Source of the DNA: Prevotella sp. UBA4376
GTDB lineage: Bacteria > Bacteroidota > Bacteroidia > Bacteroidales > Bacteroidaceae
Assembly: GCA_002391185.1 (NCBI GenBank)
Contig: DGRY01000012.1
Location: forward strand, 1 to 12,558
DNA length: 12,558 bases
Reading direction: 5' to 3'
Made by a program: the position numbers and the translations under genes. The notes under the pieces were generated by a model. The model was given only the letters and a program-made list of their open reading frames with translations, ran no database searches and was not told where the DNA came from. Shown here piece after piece: positions 1 through 7,823 of this stretch. Position 1 is the first letter of the stretch. Every line of letters starts with the position of its first letter.

Positions 1-108
1 TGCGACCTCTACGATGGTGGATATACTGAACTCGTAGGTAAGGGCGAACCCAAGAATATGATTCCTTGGGATAAACTGGAGGAGTTTTTCAAAACGTATT
101 TGAGATAG
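1..108 (+). CDS. C-terminal end of an unidentified protein (5' truncated by window)
   Basis: Frame 1 is open from the first base to a TAG at 106-108 and gives 35 residues ending in KLEEFFKTYLR. The fragment is acidic and aromatic-rich (DLYDGGYTELVGKG), like a real soluble C-terminus. A strong hairpin terminator follows 26 bases after the stop, in the same orientation, which supports a real gene end. I do not recognise the family from this fragment. No function is claimed. Confidence 0.6.
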   Translation, partial: CDLYDGGYTELVGKGEPKNMIPWDKLEEFFKTYLR

Positions 109-131
109 GCTTAGGTACAAGCCACACCAAT

Positions 132-171
132 AAGCATCTCCCAAATCGAAAAGATTTGGGAGATGTTTCGA
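132..171 (+). terminator. Intrinsic terminator of the left-edge gene
   Basis: A perfect 13-bp stem pairs 135-147 (CATCTCCCAAATC) with 153-165 (GATTTGGGAGATG) around a GAAAA loop. The base of the stem extends through a G-U and two A-U pairs (132-134 with 166-168). Only a short T run follows, so termination efficiency is uncertain. Placement just after the stop at 108 supports the call. Confidence 0.75.
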
Positions 172-375
172 TATTTGTCCTTCAGAAATTTTGAGGCTGT
201 TATTTCCAAATTGTTCTCGAATAGGGTTTTAGGCTTCTGTGAAGGTTAATCTTGCAGAACGTGTTTGTTTTTTTACAATTTCAGGTAAAGTGACATCTCT
301 TCTTTCCACAATTATGTTTCAATCAAAAGAAAAACAGGCGGATTCAAATACCCTATTTATGTCTCTCTTAGACAA

Positions 376-940
376 TTAATTTACAAATCCAATTCTTTTA
401 CTTTTAGAATTCCTGATATTTTCATTGTGACAATAAGATCTAACGTGTGAAATATCTTGCTGGTGTCCATAGAGGATACTGTCAACAATCTGTTTTCGTG
501 CGATATTTTCAATCTGACCGCCACTGAAATCATAGCTCTCTGCAAGACTTCTCGCTTCTTCACAACTTAGGGAGGGTAACATGGCGTTCCAAATTTTTTT
601 TCTGGTGGCCACAGTCGGTTTCTCAAAACATATTTTATAAATGAAACGTCGTTCGAATGCAGAATCCAAATTATTGGTGAGGTTGGTTGTGGCAATCATT
701 ATTCCAGAGAGATTTTCCATAGCCTGAAGAATGATATTTTGACAGGCATTCTCCATCTTGTCAACAGCCGCATCGGTATTATTTGAGCGTTTTTTGATAA
801 TAGCATCTGCCTCGTTGAAAAATAGTATAGGACAAATGTCATACGCAATATTTCTCATAAATCATTTCAAATGCAGAGGCTAAAGTAAAACTCTCATGTT
901 TCTTTTTTGTTATTTCCCTCTCTTTCTTTACCATAGTCAT
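376..940 (-). pseudogene. Remnant of an AAA ATPase, truncated and frameshifted
   Basis: The 160 codons read from 858 to 376 are the C-terminal part of an AAA ATPase: a Walker B-like strand ILFFNEAD (asparagine in the first acidic position, common in this Bacteroidales group), sensor 1 (IMIATTN), the arginine-finger region (FERRF) and a sensor-2-like helix (SGGQIENIARK). No Walker A motif lies upstream, so the nucleotide-binding half is missing. A second reverse frame, 940 to 839, reads MTMVKKE to AFEMIYEKYC and then stops. Joining EKYC to YDICPILFF restores a natural AAA helix before Walker B, which implies a one-base insertion near 843-848. The remnant starts about 20 bases after the sigma factor stop. 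The family normally remodels or disassembles protein complexes, but this copy cannot hydrolyse ATP as read. Confidence is high for AAA ancestry and good for the decay. Confidence 0.75.
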
Positions 941-960
941 TTGTTTAATTGAAATAATTA

Positions 961-1824
961 TCAAATGTATTGTGCCAATATTCCAATCTTATTGGAACGT
1001 CGAATTTTGCAGAGAGCCTTTTCGCGTATCTGGCGGACACGTTCTCTTGATAAACCGAATGCAAAACCAATCTCTTCAAGTCCTTCCTCCTTACAATTAA
1101 TACCGAAGCTACGCATTAAGATTTCTTTTTCTTTGGCTGAAAGAATATGGTTGAGTATAGCAGTCATATCCTGATGCAGCGACTCCTTATCTAAGGATTC
1201 ATCTGTTTTAGAACCCGAAGAGACAAAGTCGCCAATGGAAGTATCTGTATCTTCAGAGAGAGGATCATCCATAGACAATGTCTTGGCGGTTTGCTCAATG
1301 AGTATGCCCGCCTTGTTCTCACTGATATTTGCAAACTCTGCAAACTCTGCTGTAGTTGGTTTTCTTTGTTCCGTCTGCATTGTCTCTTTTAATAGGGTAG
1401 AATACATGTTGAGGAGTGCCTGCTGGTTAAGAGGCAATCTGATGATTCTGCCATTCTCATAGATAGTTGAAGAGATGGACTGACGGATCCACCATACGGC
1501 ATACGATATGAACTTGAAGCCTCGTGTTTCGTCAAAGCGCTCTGCTGCCTTGATAAGCCCAATGTTTCCCTCTGAGATTAAGTCTGATAGGTCCATATTG
1601 TTCTGATGATACTGATTGGCTACAGAGATAACGAAGCGAAGGTTGGCTTCTACAAGTCTTTGCCGTGCCTTTTCAGCCTCCTTGCCGCCTTGCCTAATCT
1701 TTTGTGTGAGAATTACTTCTTCATCTACCGTTATCATTGGATAACGGCTTACTTCTTTGAGATAATTGTTTACTGAAATGTTGCTGCGCTCAGTGATGTT
1801 CTTGGTGTTTTTGAATTGTCTCAT
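961..1824 (-). CDS. RpoD-like sigma-70 family sigma factor (probably an accessory paralogue)
   Basis: This RNA polymerase sigma subunit has the Bacteroidetes RpoD architecture. Numbering from a TTG nine codons upstream, it has region 1.2 (about 28-58), region 2 with DLISEGNIGLIKAAERF and GFKFISYAVWWIRQSI (90-126), region 3 (about 137-215) and region 4 with the helix-turn-helix EEIGFAFGLSRERVRQIREK (259-278). The reading frame opens at that TTG (1851), but I choose the ATG at 1822-1824. It gives MRQFKNTKNIT, which aligns with the usual start of Bacteroidetes RpoD, and a length of 287 residues, typical of the family. Regions 3 and 4 diverge from the housekeeping protein as I remember it (for example NISENKAGILIEQTAKTLS and SFGINCKEEGLEEIG), so this is probably a second RpoD-like factor; a sequence comparison would settle it. 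It lies 47 bases after the stop of the preceding small gene, in the same direction, probably cotranscribed. Confidence 0.85.
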   Translation of the reverse strand: MRQFKNTKNITERSNISVNNYLKEVSRYPMITVDEEVILTQKIRQGGKEAEKARQRLVEANLRFVISVANQYHQNNMDLSDLISEGNIGLIKAAERFDETRGFKFISYAVWWIRQSISSTIYENGRIIRLPLNQQALLNMYSTLLKETMQTEQRKPTTAEFAEFANISENKAGILIEQTAKTLSMDDPLSEDTDTSIGDFVSSGSKTDESLDKESLHQDMTAILNHILSAKEKEILMRSFGINCKEEGLEEIGFAFGLSRERVRQIREKALCKIRRSNKIGILAQYI

Positions 1825-1871
1825 TAGTTGCTGAATTTTATGTTTATTCAAAAGATAGAATAACTTTATGA

Positions 1872-2366
1872 CTAGAGTACTCTTTTAATTACTATTCTTA
1901 CATTCTTCAGTTTAAGTAGAGGTTGGCCAAGGTATGAGGAAATCTCATATCCATTTGCTTTCATCCAGTTAACTGCCTGGTTCCTAATTTCGTTGTCATA
2001 GGCGATAGTCACTTGTAGAGGCTGATGTGCCGCAAATAGGTCAGGGACATAGGTGGCGCAGTCAGGTTGAGTTGTGGTGATGCCGAGTATAAATGGTACG
2101 AGGGAACCATTCAGGGAGCACTTGTCCACCTCCTGCTCGAAGCCCAGTTCCTTCCGTATTCCTTCTATTATTCTCGCCATGTCGAGCAAGGCATCCGTTA
2201 TACCATTTTGGCAGATGGCATCCAGTTCAGTGGTCAAATTTTGTTCCATCCCCATAATGTTGATACCTTTTTGTTTCATTGTGAATTCTACTTGAAAGCG
2301 GAATGATTCATTCTTTGCTCGTGTAGCTAATTGCGCCTTGCGCTTCTGATCTCTGTTTTTACTCAT
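1872..2366 (-). CDS. Uncharacterised 164-residue protein upstream of the sigma factor
   Basis: This is an ATG-started frame of 164 residues with a basic N-terminus (MSKNRDQKRKAQLATRAK), a predicted helical middle (about 40-75) and a C-terminal half rich in alternating hydrophobic residues. There is no signal peptide or membrane segment. The stretch GSLVPFILGIT (87-97) followed by a proline resembles the Gly-Ser loop of C-family DNA polymerases (GSLVxYxLGITxxxPL in DnaE). The protein is far too short to be a polymerase and shows none of the catalytic aspartates, so the likeness may be an inherited fragment or chance. The gene ends 47 bases before the preferred sigma start and both lie on the same strand, so the two are probably one transcript. 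I see no clear TAnnTTTG promoter in the 139 bases before it. The function is unknown. Confidence 0.65.
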   Translation of the reverse strand: MSKNRDQKRKAQLATRAKNESFRFQVEFTMKQKGINIMGMEQNLTTELDAICQNGITDALLDMARIIEGIRKELGFEQEVDKCSLNGSLVPFILGITTTQPDCATYVPDLFAAHQPLQVTIAYDNEIRNQAVNWMKANGYEISSYLGQPLLKLKNVRIVIKRVL

Positions 2367-2438
2367 GATTGTTGAAATTACATATTGTTAAGAGGAATAG
2401 CCCCCATATATATGTATCTTATACGAATGAAAAGGCAC

Positions 2439-2478
2439 AAAAAACGGCGTTTTTGCCTATTGATGTGCAAAAACGCCG
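2439..2478 (-). terminator. Intrinsic terminator after the nuclease-like gene
   Basis: A perfect 12-bp stem pairs 2445-2456 (CGGCGTTTTTGC) with 2467-2478 (GCAAAAACGCCG) around a 10-base loop. Read on the reverse strand, it is followed at once by six T residues (2444-2439). It lies 28 bases past the stop of the nuclease-like gene and separates it from the sigma-factor unit, so the two pairs of genes are probably transcribed independently. Confidence 0.85.
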
Positions 2479-2505
2479 CAGAAGAAGGGCAAAAATGTTT
2501 GTTTT

Positions 2506-3423
2506 TTATTTCAACTCACCCTCATAGCTATCTTGATCTACAAGTTTGAATTCAAATCTTATTTCTGGTTTTTGAAATTTGTGTATTTCTAATTGGTATT
2601 CAAGAACTGCTTGGAAAATATCTTTAATAGTGTCATTATTATCATTAATGAATTTTACGACATCTTTATATCTATTCATTATTTTATCTCTGTAATCTCC
2701 AGCAATCTTTCCCTTAACTTCATCTGGGTTAAATATCAAATACAAAAATTTCACATCAACATTATTTATAAAATGTTTGGCAAGGTCATAAGTAATACCA
2801 AGAAAATGACAAATCAGTTGCTTCAAATCAAAAAATTGAACTGGGTTGCCATTAAGATTAAAAGTCACCTTTATTTTACCTTCTTCTTTGGCGTTGGATG
2901 GTTCGATTTTAAATTTCTCTAATCCACACTTTTTTTCTATCTTTTCATAAACAGGCATATAAACTTCCTTAATTTCCTCACCCTTATGCGTAGAAGAATA
3001 AATCTCACGTCTTTTAGCTTCAATATAGATGCATTTATTATCCTTTTTGAGGAAACCATCAAGATTGGCTATGCCACCAACTCTTGTGTCCAATTGTGCT
3101 TCAAAACAAAATCCGGGAATATCTTTTGAAAATTCGTAGATCATTCGGCTAGAAGAACCAAATGAAGCCATCTTGGGAGGATAGATCCCCCATCTTCCTT
3201 TTTTTTCTTTTAATTCGCCACCACTTCCATTTTCAAATTGTCGACGATATTCTTCAGGCATATCTTTTTTATAAGATTCCCAATATTTATTGCTCATGTA
3301 ATTACCATATACTTTGTCATTGATTTTATAACCATATTTCCAAGTATCGCTTCCTACTTCATGATCCCTAATTGCATAATCTAATGCAGTTGCTATTTTA
3401 TTAGACATTTTATTCTTTTCCAT
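2506..3423 (-). CDS. PD-(D/E)XK nuclease-like protein, putative restriction endonuclease
   Basis: The 305-residue soluble protein has a PD-(D/E)XK-type signature: NLDGF (D122) followed 13 residues on by the strand CIYIEAK (E135, K137), with E108 in FEAQL as a possible helix-1 acidic residue. A later helix FDLKQLICHFLGI (198-210) and the strand VKFLYLIFNP (224-233) fit the same fold. I recall a Bacteroidetes family of putative restriction endonucleases named after PGN_0703 with this pattern, but that is unverified memory. The ATG at 3421-3423 overlaps the end of the WYL regulator gene by 14 bases. A second ATG at 3406-3408, one base after that gene's TAA, is an equally good start and would remove five residues. 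The gene is much more AT-rich than its neighbours (bases 2641-2700 are 23% GC), which suggests transfer. A strong terminator follows. The target and activity are unknown. Confidence 0.7.
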   Translation of the reverse strand: MEKNKMSNKIATALDYAIRDHEVGSDTWKYGYKINDKVYGNYMSNKYWESYKKDMPEEYRRQFENGSGGELKEKKGRWGIYPPKMASFGSSSRMIYEFSKDIPGFCFEAQLDTRVGGIANLDGFLKKDNKCIYIEAKRREIYSSTHKGEEIKEVYMPVYEKIEKKCGLEKFKIEPSNAKEEGKIKVTFNLNGNPVQFFDLKQLICHFLGITYDLAKHFINNVDVKFLYLIFNPDEVKGKIAGDYRDKIMNRYKDVVKFINDNNDTIKDIFQAVLEYQLEIHKFQKPEIRFEFKLVDQDSYEGELK

Positions 3424-4330
3424 ATCTGTTTAGTATTATTTGTAATTCTTCTTTTATCTTTTCTCTCAACTCCTCTGGCTCCAGCACTTCCACCTTGTCT
3501 CCCATTGCCAGCAACTGACTCACCAACTCAGGTGTAACGCATAATCTATATGTGAACTCAGCAAAATCTCCATGCTTGGACTTACCTTCAGATTGGCTTT
3601 TGTGGAGCGGGGTAGAGCGAAGATATTCTGCTTGAATGCCGTAGGCGCGGATTTTGACTTTTGTAATGGGTAAATCTTTATTCACAAAGATGCCAACAAC
3701 ATTAGAAAAGTACTTTTGAGCATCAAAGTCTTCAGGCAAGGTGAAACTTTTCGTAAGCACTTTCAGTGCAAGTATGCGGTCAAGGGCTATTGTGCGCAAA
3801 CCATCTTTTTCTTTAATAAATCCCAATAGATACCAACGTCGATTGAAGACTTTCAAAGCGTATGGCTGAATATGAAATGTCTGCAAATGTTCTTCGCCCT
3901 GTTCTCCCTCATATCTCTGATAGTCAATTCGCAACTCCATGTTCTTCTGCATGGCTTCGATGATGTCATCAAGGAATGCCGTACCCAAAGGTATCTCTTC
4001 CAATAAGATTCTGTCCTTCATGCTATTGAAAGTAGCAAAATCCTGAGGGATGCTATACTCGTGTAGCAGCCACTTAGCTACCTTTTGCTTGTCCAGCACT
4101 TCAGGGTTCTTGACATAATATACATTACCATGTGAACGGTCGCATACTATCTCAATACCGAACATCTCCTTGATTCCCTTTCTATGCTCATGGAAAGTGC
4201 GTAACGGTATAGGTCCATTGCTAAGTGGACAATCCTCCCATAACATGTTTATCTCTTCAATCGTCAGAGGACAACTGTTCAGCAACGTGTCGAGGAGCCA
4301 AATGTATCTGTAATATGTTTTGCTAATCAT
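3410..4330 (-). CDS. WYL-domain transcriptional regulator with N-terminal helix-turn-helix
   Basis: The 306-residue protein has an N-terminal winged-helix region (about 1-75; PLTIEEINMLWEDCPL then PLRTFHEHRKGIKEMFGIEI). A central WYL domain follows (about 132-195), with RRWYLLGF (164-171) and ALDRI (182-186). A C-terminal WCX-type extension (about 222-298) includes LLAMGDKVEVLEPEEL. WYL regulators bind ligands, often nucleic acid or nucleotides, and many repress or activate phage-defence operons; CapW and BrxR are known examples. This gene is first in a two-gene unit: its last 14 bases overlap the nuclease-like gene, so it probably controls that partner and itself. A palindrome lies next to the likely promoter. 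The start is the first ATG, with no stronger candidate upstream. The family call is firm; the regulated target is inferred from position. Confidence 0.88.
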   Translation of the reverse strand: MISKTYYRYIWLLDTLLNSCPLTIEEINMLWEDCPLSNGPIPLRTFHEHRKGIKEMFGIEIVCDRSHGNVYYVKNPEVLDKQKVAKWLLHEYSIPQDFATFNSMKDRILLEEIPLGTAFLDDIIEAMQKNMELRIDYQRYEGEQGEEHLQTFHIQPYALKVFNRRWYLLGFIKEKDGLRTIALDRILALKVLTKSFTLPEDFDAQKYFSNVVGIFVNKDLPITKVKIRAYGIQAEYLRSTPLHKSQSEGKSKHGDFAEFTYRLCVTPELVSQLLAMGDKVEVLEPEELREKIKEELQIILNRYGKE

Positions 4331-4422
4331 ATATATTCAGAAGTTTTATGATAACTTTCTCAAAACAGGACCTATTTAGGCGCTGTGGGCTTACCAATGA
4401 ATGTATGCGCTGATGTTTCACA

Positions 4423-4445
4423 TGCACCTATCGGGTGCAAAGTTA
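4423..4445 (-). promoter_or_regulatory. Likely promoter -7 element and overlapping palindrome for the WYL operon
   Basis: On the reverse strand 4445-4438 reads TAACTTTG, an exact TAnnTTTG -7 element, about 108 bases before the WYL gene. No TTTG lies at the usual 19-21 base spacing; the nearest is only 11 bases away, so the -33 box is weak or absent. Directly downstream is an inverted repeat TGCACC-tatcg-GGTGCA (4423-4439), which overlaps the -7 element by two bases and would cover the start of transcription. That position suits an operator. Confidence 0.5.
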
Positions 4446-4514
4446 CAAAAATAATACAAAGAGAGGGCTTTACTATAAATGAATCTGCATTTAGAACTCG
4501 CAGAACATGCACAA

Positions 4515-4558
4515 AGATAAAGGGCAAGTACCTAATTATAGATACTTACCCTTTATGT
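4515..4558 (-). terminator. Intrinsic terminator of ppdK
   Basis: The stem pairs 4517-4530 with 4543-4556 (core AAAGGGCAAGTA and TACTTACCCTTT) around a 12-base loop. The one mismatch as read forward (C with A) becomes a G-U pair in the reverse-strand RNA, so the structure favours the ppdK direction. It lies 25 bases past the ppdK stop codon. Confidence 0.65.
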
Positions 4559-4581
4559 AGCTAATTTTCAGCATCTTACGA

Positions 4582-7302
4582 TTACTCCTCGACCGCTGCC
4601 TGCGCGGCGGCTAAGCGAGCGATTGGCACACGGAATGGAGAACAGCTAACATAGTTCAAACCTACACGGTGGCAGAACTTAACTGAACTTGGCTCACCAC
4701 CATGTTCACCACAGATACCACACTTGAGATTAGGATTAGTAGAACGTCCTTTCTTAACACCCATTTCTACCAACTGACCAACACCTGTTTGATCGAGAAC
4801 CTGGAATGGATCAACTTCAAGAACTTTACCATCAAGATATGTAGGTAAGAAGCGAGCCACATCGTCACGGCTATATCCAAAGGTCATCTGTGTAAGGTCG
4901 TTAGTACCAAAGCTAAAGTAATCAGCATGTTTAGCGATAAGATCAGCTGTGAGAGCAGCACGTGGAATCTCTATCATTGTACCAAGCTTAAATTCTACTT
5001 CCATGCCTTCCTCTGTAAAGAGTTCCTTAGCTGCAGCCTTGATAACATCCTGCTGTTGCTTCAACTCGTTCTCTGTACCTACGAGAGGAACCATAATCTC
5101 TGGTTTAGGATCAAAGCCTTCTTTCTTCAACATCAAAGCAGCACCAAGGATAGCTTTTGTCTGCATAGCTGTGATTTCTGGATATGTGATTCCAAGACGA
5201 CAACCACGGAGGCCCAACATTGGGTTTACTTCCTCAAGACCCTTAACGAGAGCCTCAATTTCTTCAACTGTCTTGCCCATCTCTTGAGCCATAATCTGCT
5301 GTCCCTTAGCATCGTGTGGTACGAATTCGTGGAGTGGGGGATCGAGTAAACGGATATTTACAGACTGTCCATCCATGCACTTTAGTATGCCATAGAAATC
5401 CTTACGCTGAAGTGGCAACAACTTGGCAAGTGCAACCTCACGCTGTTCCTTTGTATCAGAAAGAATCATCTCGCGCATTGGCTTGATCTTGTCTGCGTCG
5501 AAGAACATGTGCTCTGTACGGCAAAGGCCAATGCCTACAGCTCCAAAGTTCTTTGCTACTTCAGCATCGTGTGGAGTATCAGCATTTGTGCGAACAACCA
5601 TTTTGGTGTATTTGTCACAAAGAGCCATCAACTCTGCGAAATCGCCTGAAACCTCAGCTGCTTTTGTCTTAACTTCACCCTTATAAACTTCACCTGTAGA
5701 ACCATTGATTGACAACCAGTCGCCTTCACGAAGCACAACGCCATCAATTTCTACAGTACGTGTCTTATAGTCAACAATAATTGCACCTGCACCTGATACA
5801 CAGCACTTACCCATGCCACGTGCAACAACGGCTGCATGCGAAGTCATACCGCCACGAGCGGTAAGAATACCCTCGGCCGCTGACATACCAGCCAAATCCT
5901 CAGGACTTGTCTCAATACGTACCATTACAACCTGCTTGCCTTCTTCGTGCCATTTTGCTGCGTCATCAGCAAAGAATACTATCTGACCGCAAGCTGCACC
6001 TGGAGAAGCTGGTAAACCACGGGTGAGAACCGTAGCTGCCTTTAAAGCATCCTTGTCAAATACAGGGTGGAGTAACTCGTCAAGTTTGTTTGGCTCACAA
6101 CGCTGAATAGCTGTCTTTTCGTCGATAATTCCCTCATGGAGCAAGTCCATAGCAATCTTAACCATTGCGGTTCCTGTGCGCTTACCGTTACGGGTCTGTA
6201 AGAACCAAAGCTTGCCTTCCTGAACGGTGAACTCCATATCTTGCATATCATGATAGTGGTTTTCAAGCTTATTCTGGAGTGCATCAAGCTGAGCATACAA
6301 CTCAGGCATAGCCTCTTCCATAGATGGGAATTTAGTTGCGCGAATTTCTTCAGCAATACCTTGCTGCTTGGCCCAACGAAGAGAACCTTCCTTAGTAATC
6401 TGCTGAGGTGTGCGAATACCTGCAACAACATCCTCGCCCTGAGCATTGATTAGGTACTCACCATTGAAACGGTTTTCACCTGTTGCTGCATCACGGCTGA
6501 AACATACACCAGTAGCCGATGTATTACCCATGTTACCGAATACCATAGCCATAACGGTTACGGCAGTTCCCCATTCCTGTGGAATTCCTTCCATCTTACG
6601 GTAGAGGATAGCACGCTCGTTCATCCAACTGTCAAATACAGCACAGATAGCACCCCAAAGCTGATCAACAGGATTCTCTGGGAATTCGCTGCCTGTCTGA
6701 GCCTTGATTGCTTCCTTGAAAAGTTTTACAAGCTGCTTGAGCTCGTCAACAGTCATCTCGTTGTCAAGAACAATACCACGCTGTGCTTTCACTTTTTCTA
6801 TTATAGCCTCAAATGGGTCGATATCTTCCTTGTTTACTGGCTTCATGCCCAAAACTACGTCACCATACATCTGGACGAAACGACGATAGCTATCGTAAGC
6901 AAAACGCTCGTTGCCGGTTTTCTTAGCCAACCCTTCAACAACAACATCGTTCAAACCAAGATTAAGGATTGTATCCATCATACCAGGCATAGAAGCACGT
7001 GCACCAGAACGCACGCTGAACAATAGGGGATTCTCGGCATCGCCAAACTTTGATTTCATTAGTTCCTCAACATGCTTTACGCCATTGAGAACATCTTCCT
7101 TCAAAAGGCTAACAACTTCTTCTTTGCCTTTAACAAAGTATTCGTTACAAACATCTGTGGTAATCGTGAAACCTGGAGGCACGGGAACACCAATAAGGTT
7201 CATTTCTGCCAGATTGGCACCTTTTCCTCCAAGCAGATTTCTCATATCTGCACGACCTTCAGCCTTTCCATTACCAAAGGTATAGACTCTTTTTTCACTC
7301 AT
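4582..7302 (-). CDS. ppdK: Pyruvate, phosphate dikinase
   Basis: This cytoplasmic enzyme reversibly converts ATP, phosphate and pyruvate to PEP, AMP and pyrophosphate. The 906 residues carry the full architecture. The N-terminal ATP-grasp part includes LLGGKGANLAEM (23-34), VPVPPGFTITT (39-49) and SVRSGARASMPGMMDT (96-111). The swivelling phosphohistidine domain has GGMTSHAAVVARG (484-496) with catalytic H489 and the neighbouring T487, the position phosphorylated by regulatory kinases in plants. The C-terminal PEP/pyruvate barrel has GLCRTEHMFF, TMIEIPRAAL, SFGTNDLTQMTFG and CGICGEHGG (861-869) with its conserved cysteines. Length and motifs are complete and no disruption is seen. In anaerobic Bacteroidales PPDK serves glycolysis or gluconeogenesis with pyrophosphate as energy currency. 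The gene stands alone, with its own promoter about 115 bases upstream and a terminator after it. Confidence 0.97.
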   Translation of the reverse strand: MSEKRVYTFGNGKAEGRADMRNLLGGKGANLAEMNLIGVPVPPGFTITTDVCNEYFVKGKEEVVSLLKEDVLNGVKHVEELMKSKFGDAENPLLFSVRSGARASMPGMMDTILNLGLNDVVVEGLAKKTGNERFAYDSYRRFVQMYGDVVLGMKPVNKEDIDPFEAIIEKVKAQRGIVLDNEMTVDELKQLVKLFKEAIKAQTGSEFPENPVDQLWGAICAVFDSWMNERAILYRKMEGIPQEWGTAVTVMAMVFGNMGNTSATGVCFSRDAATGENRFNGEYLINAQGEDVVAGIRTPQQITKEGSLRWAKQQGIAEEIRATKFPSMEEAMPELYAQLDALQNKLENHYHDMQDMEFTVQEGKLWFLQTRNGKRTGTAMVKIAMDLLHEGIIDEKTAIQRCEPNKLDELLHPVFDKDALKAATVLTRGLPASPGAACGQIVFFADDAAKWHEEGKQVVMVRIETSPEDLAGMSAAEGILTARGGMTSHAAVVARGMGKCCVSGAGAIIVDYKTRTVEIDGVVLREGDWLSINGSTGEVYKGEVKTKAAEVSGDFAELMALCDKYTKMVVRTNADTPHDAEVAKNFGAVGIGLCRTEHMFFDADKIKPMREMILSDTKEQREVALAKLLPLQRKDFYGILKCMDGQSVNIRLLDPPLHEFVPHDAKGQQIMAQEMGKTVEEIEALVKGLEEVNPMLGLRGCRLGITYPEITAMQTKAILGAALMLKKEGFDPKPEIMVPLVGTENELKQQQDVIKAAAKELFTEEGMEVEFKLGTMIEIPRAALTADLIAKHADYFSFGTNDLTQMTFGYSRDDVARFLPTYLDGKVLEVDPFQVLDQTGVGQLVEMGVKKGRSTNPNLKCGICGEHGGEPSSVKFCHRVGLNYVSCSPFRVPIARLAAAQAAVEE

Positions 7303-7414
7303 AGTCGAATAGGTATTTTTTCTTATTTTTAATGTTTTTAATATGTTTTTTCAAAAAATAGCGTTCTCCAAGTAGTTTTTTACCTCTATAAGGAGTTGAA
7401 CTTTTATGTTCATG

Positions 7415-7446
7415 CAAAATTAAAACAAAAAACTAATATATACAAA
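7415..7446 (-). promoter_or_regulatory. Canonical Bacteroidetes promoter of ppdK
   Basis: On the reverse strand TTTG (7446-7443) is followed after 20 bases by TAATTTTG (7422-7415), an exact match to the Bacteroidetes primary sigma consensus in sequence and spacing. Transcription would start near 7408 and leave a leader of roughly 105 bases before the ppdK ATG at 7302. Confidence 0.75.
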
Positions 7447-7561
7447 CTTTTATATCACTTTTTGCAAAGTAGAGGTTGCATTTTCGACTGTTTACGTACA
7501 CAGACAATAAAAGCTTTAAATTGTGAAAGATTTCTCTTAATACAAAAGACTAAGTGTTTTA

Positions 7562-7599
7562 TCTCGATGAGTTGATGAGAGTTTTTAACTCGAATAATT
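7562..7599 (+). repeat. Intergenic ~40-bp repeat, copy R1
   Basis: This copy reads TCTCGATGAGTTGATGAGAG, then a variable centre, then CTCGAATAATT. It has about three extra bases in the centre (TTTTTAA in place of CTTG) relative to the other copies. It is inverted relative to R2 and R3 and in the same orientation as R4. The TTTTAT preceding it is shared with R3. Confidence 0.7.
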
Positions 7600-7654
7600 T
7601 TTCTTCGCCTTGCTGTATTGGTTTGTTATTTATGGCGTTAACCTAAAATTCTCT

Positions 7655-7682
7655 AATTATTCGAGCAAGCTCTCATCAACTC
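7655..7682 (-). repeat. Intergenic ~40-bp repeat, copy R2 (partial)
   Basis: Reverse-strand copy containing GAGTTGATGAGAGCTTGCTC followed by GAATAATT. It lacks the TCTCGAT end found in R1 and R3, so it is a shorter unit. It lies only six bases from R3 and in the same orientation. Confidence 0.7.
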
Positions 7683-7688
7683 TTCTTT

Positions 7689-7725
7689 AATTATTCGAGC
7701 ATAGCTCTCATCAGTTCGTCGAGAT
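7689..7725 (-). repeat. Intergenic ~40-bp repeat, copy R3
   Basis: Reverse-strand copy with the full end ATCTCGACGAACTGATGAGA and the other end CTCGAATAATT. It differs from R1 by a few substitutions and the length of the centre. R1 and R3 together form a long imperfect inverted repeat flanking about 90 bases. Confidence 0.7.
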
Positions 7726-7823
7726 AAAAAACTCATCATAAAATTTATGATAATTCGCGTTTAATTCTCGATATTTTGCGTCTGCGTAAGCAACTATATA
7801 ACAATAACCTCAACGTTTTTTCT

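Noticed and set aside
1825..1851. TTG start giving a 296-residue sigma factor
   Set aside because: The ATG at 1824 matches the family's usual N-terminus and length; the nine extra codons have no counterpart in what I know of the family.
4927..7332. Several long frames within ppdK on both strands
   Set aside because: All lie inside the ppdK frame, which is complete with all family motifs; they are by-products of its codon use.
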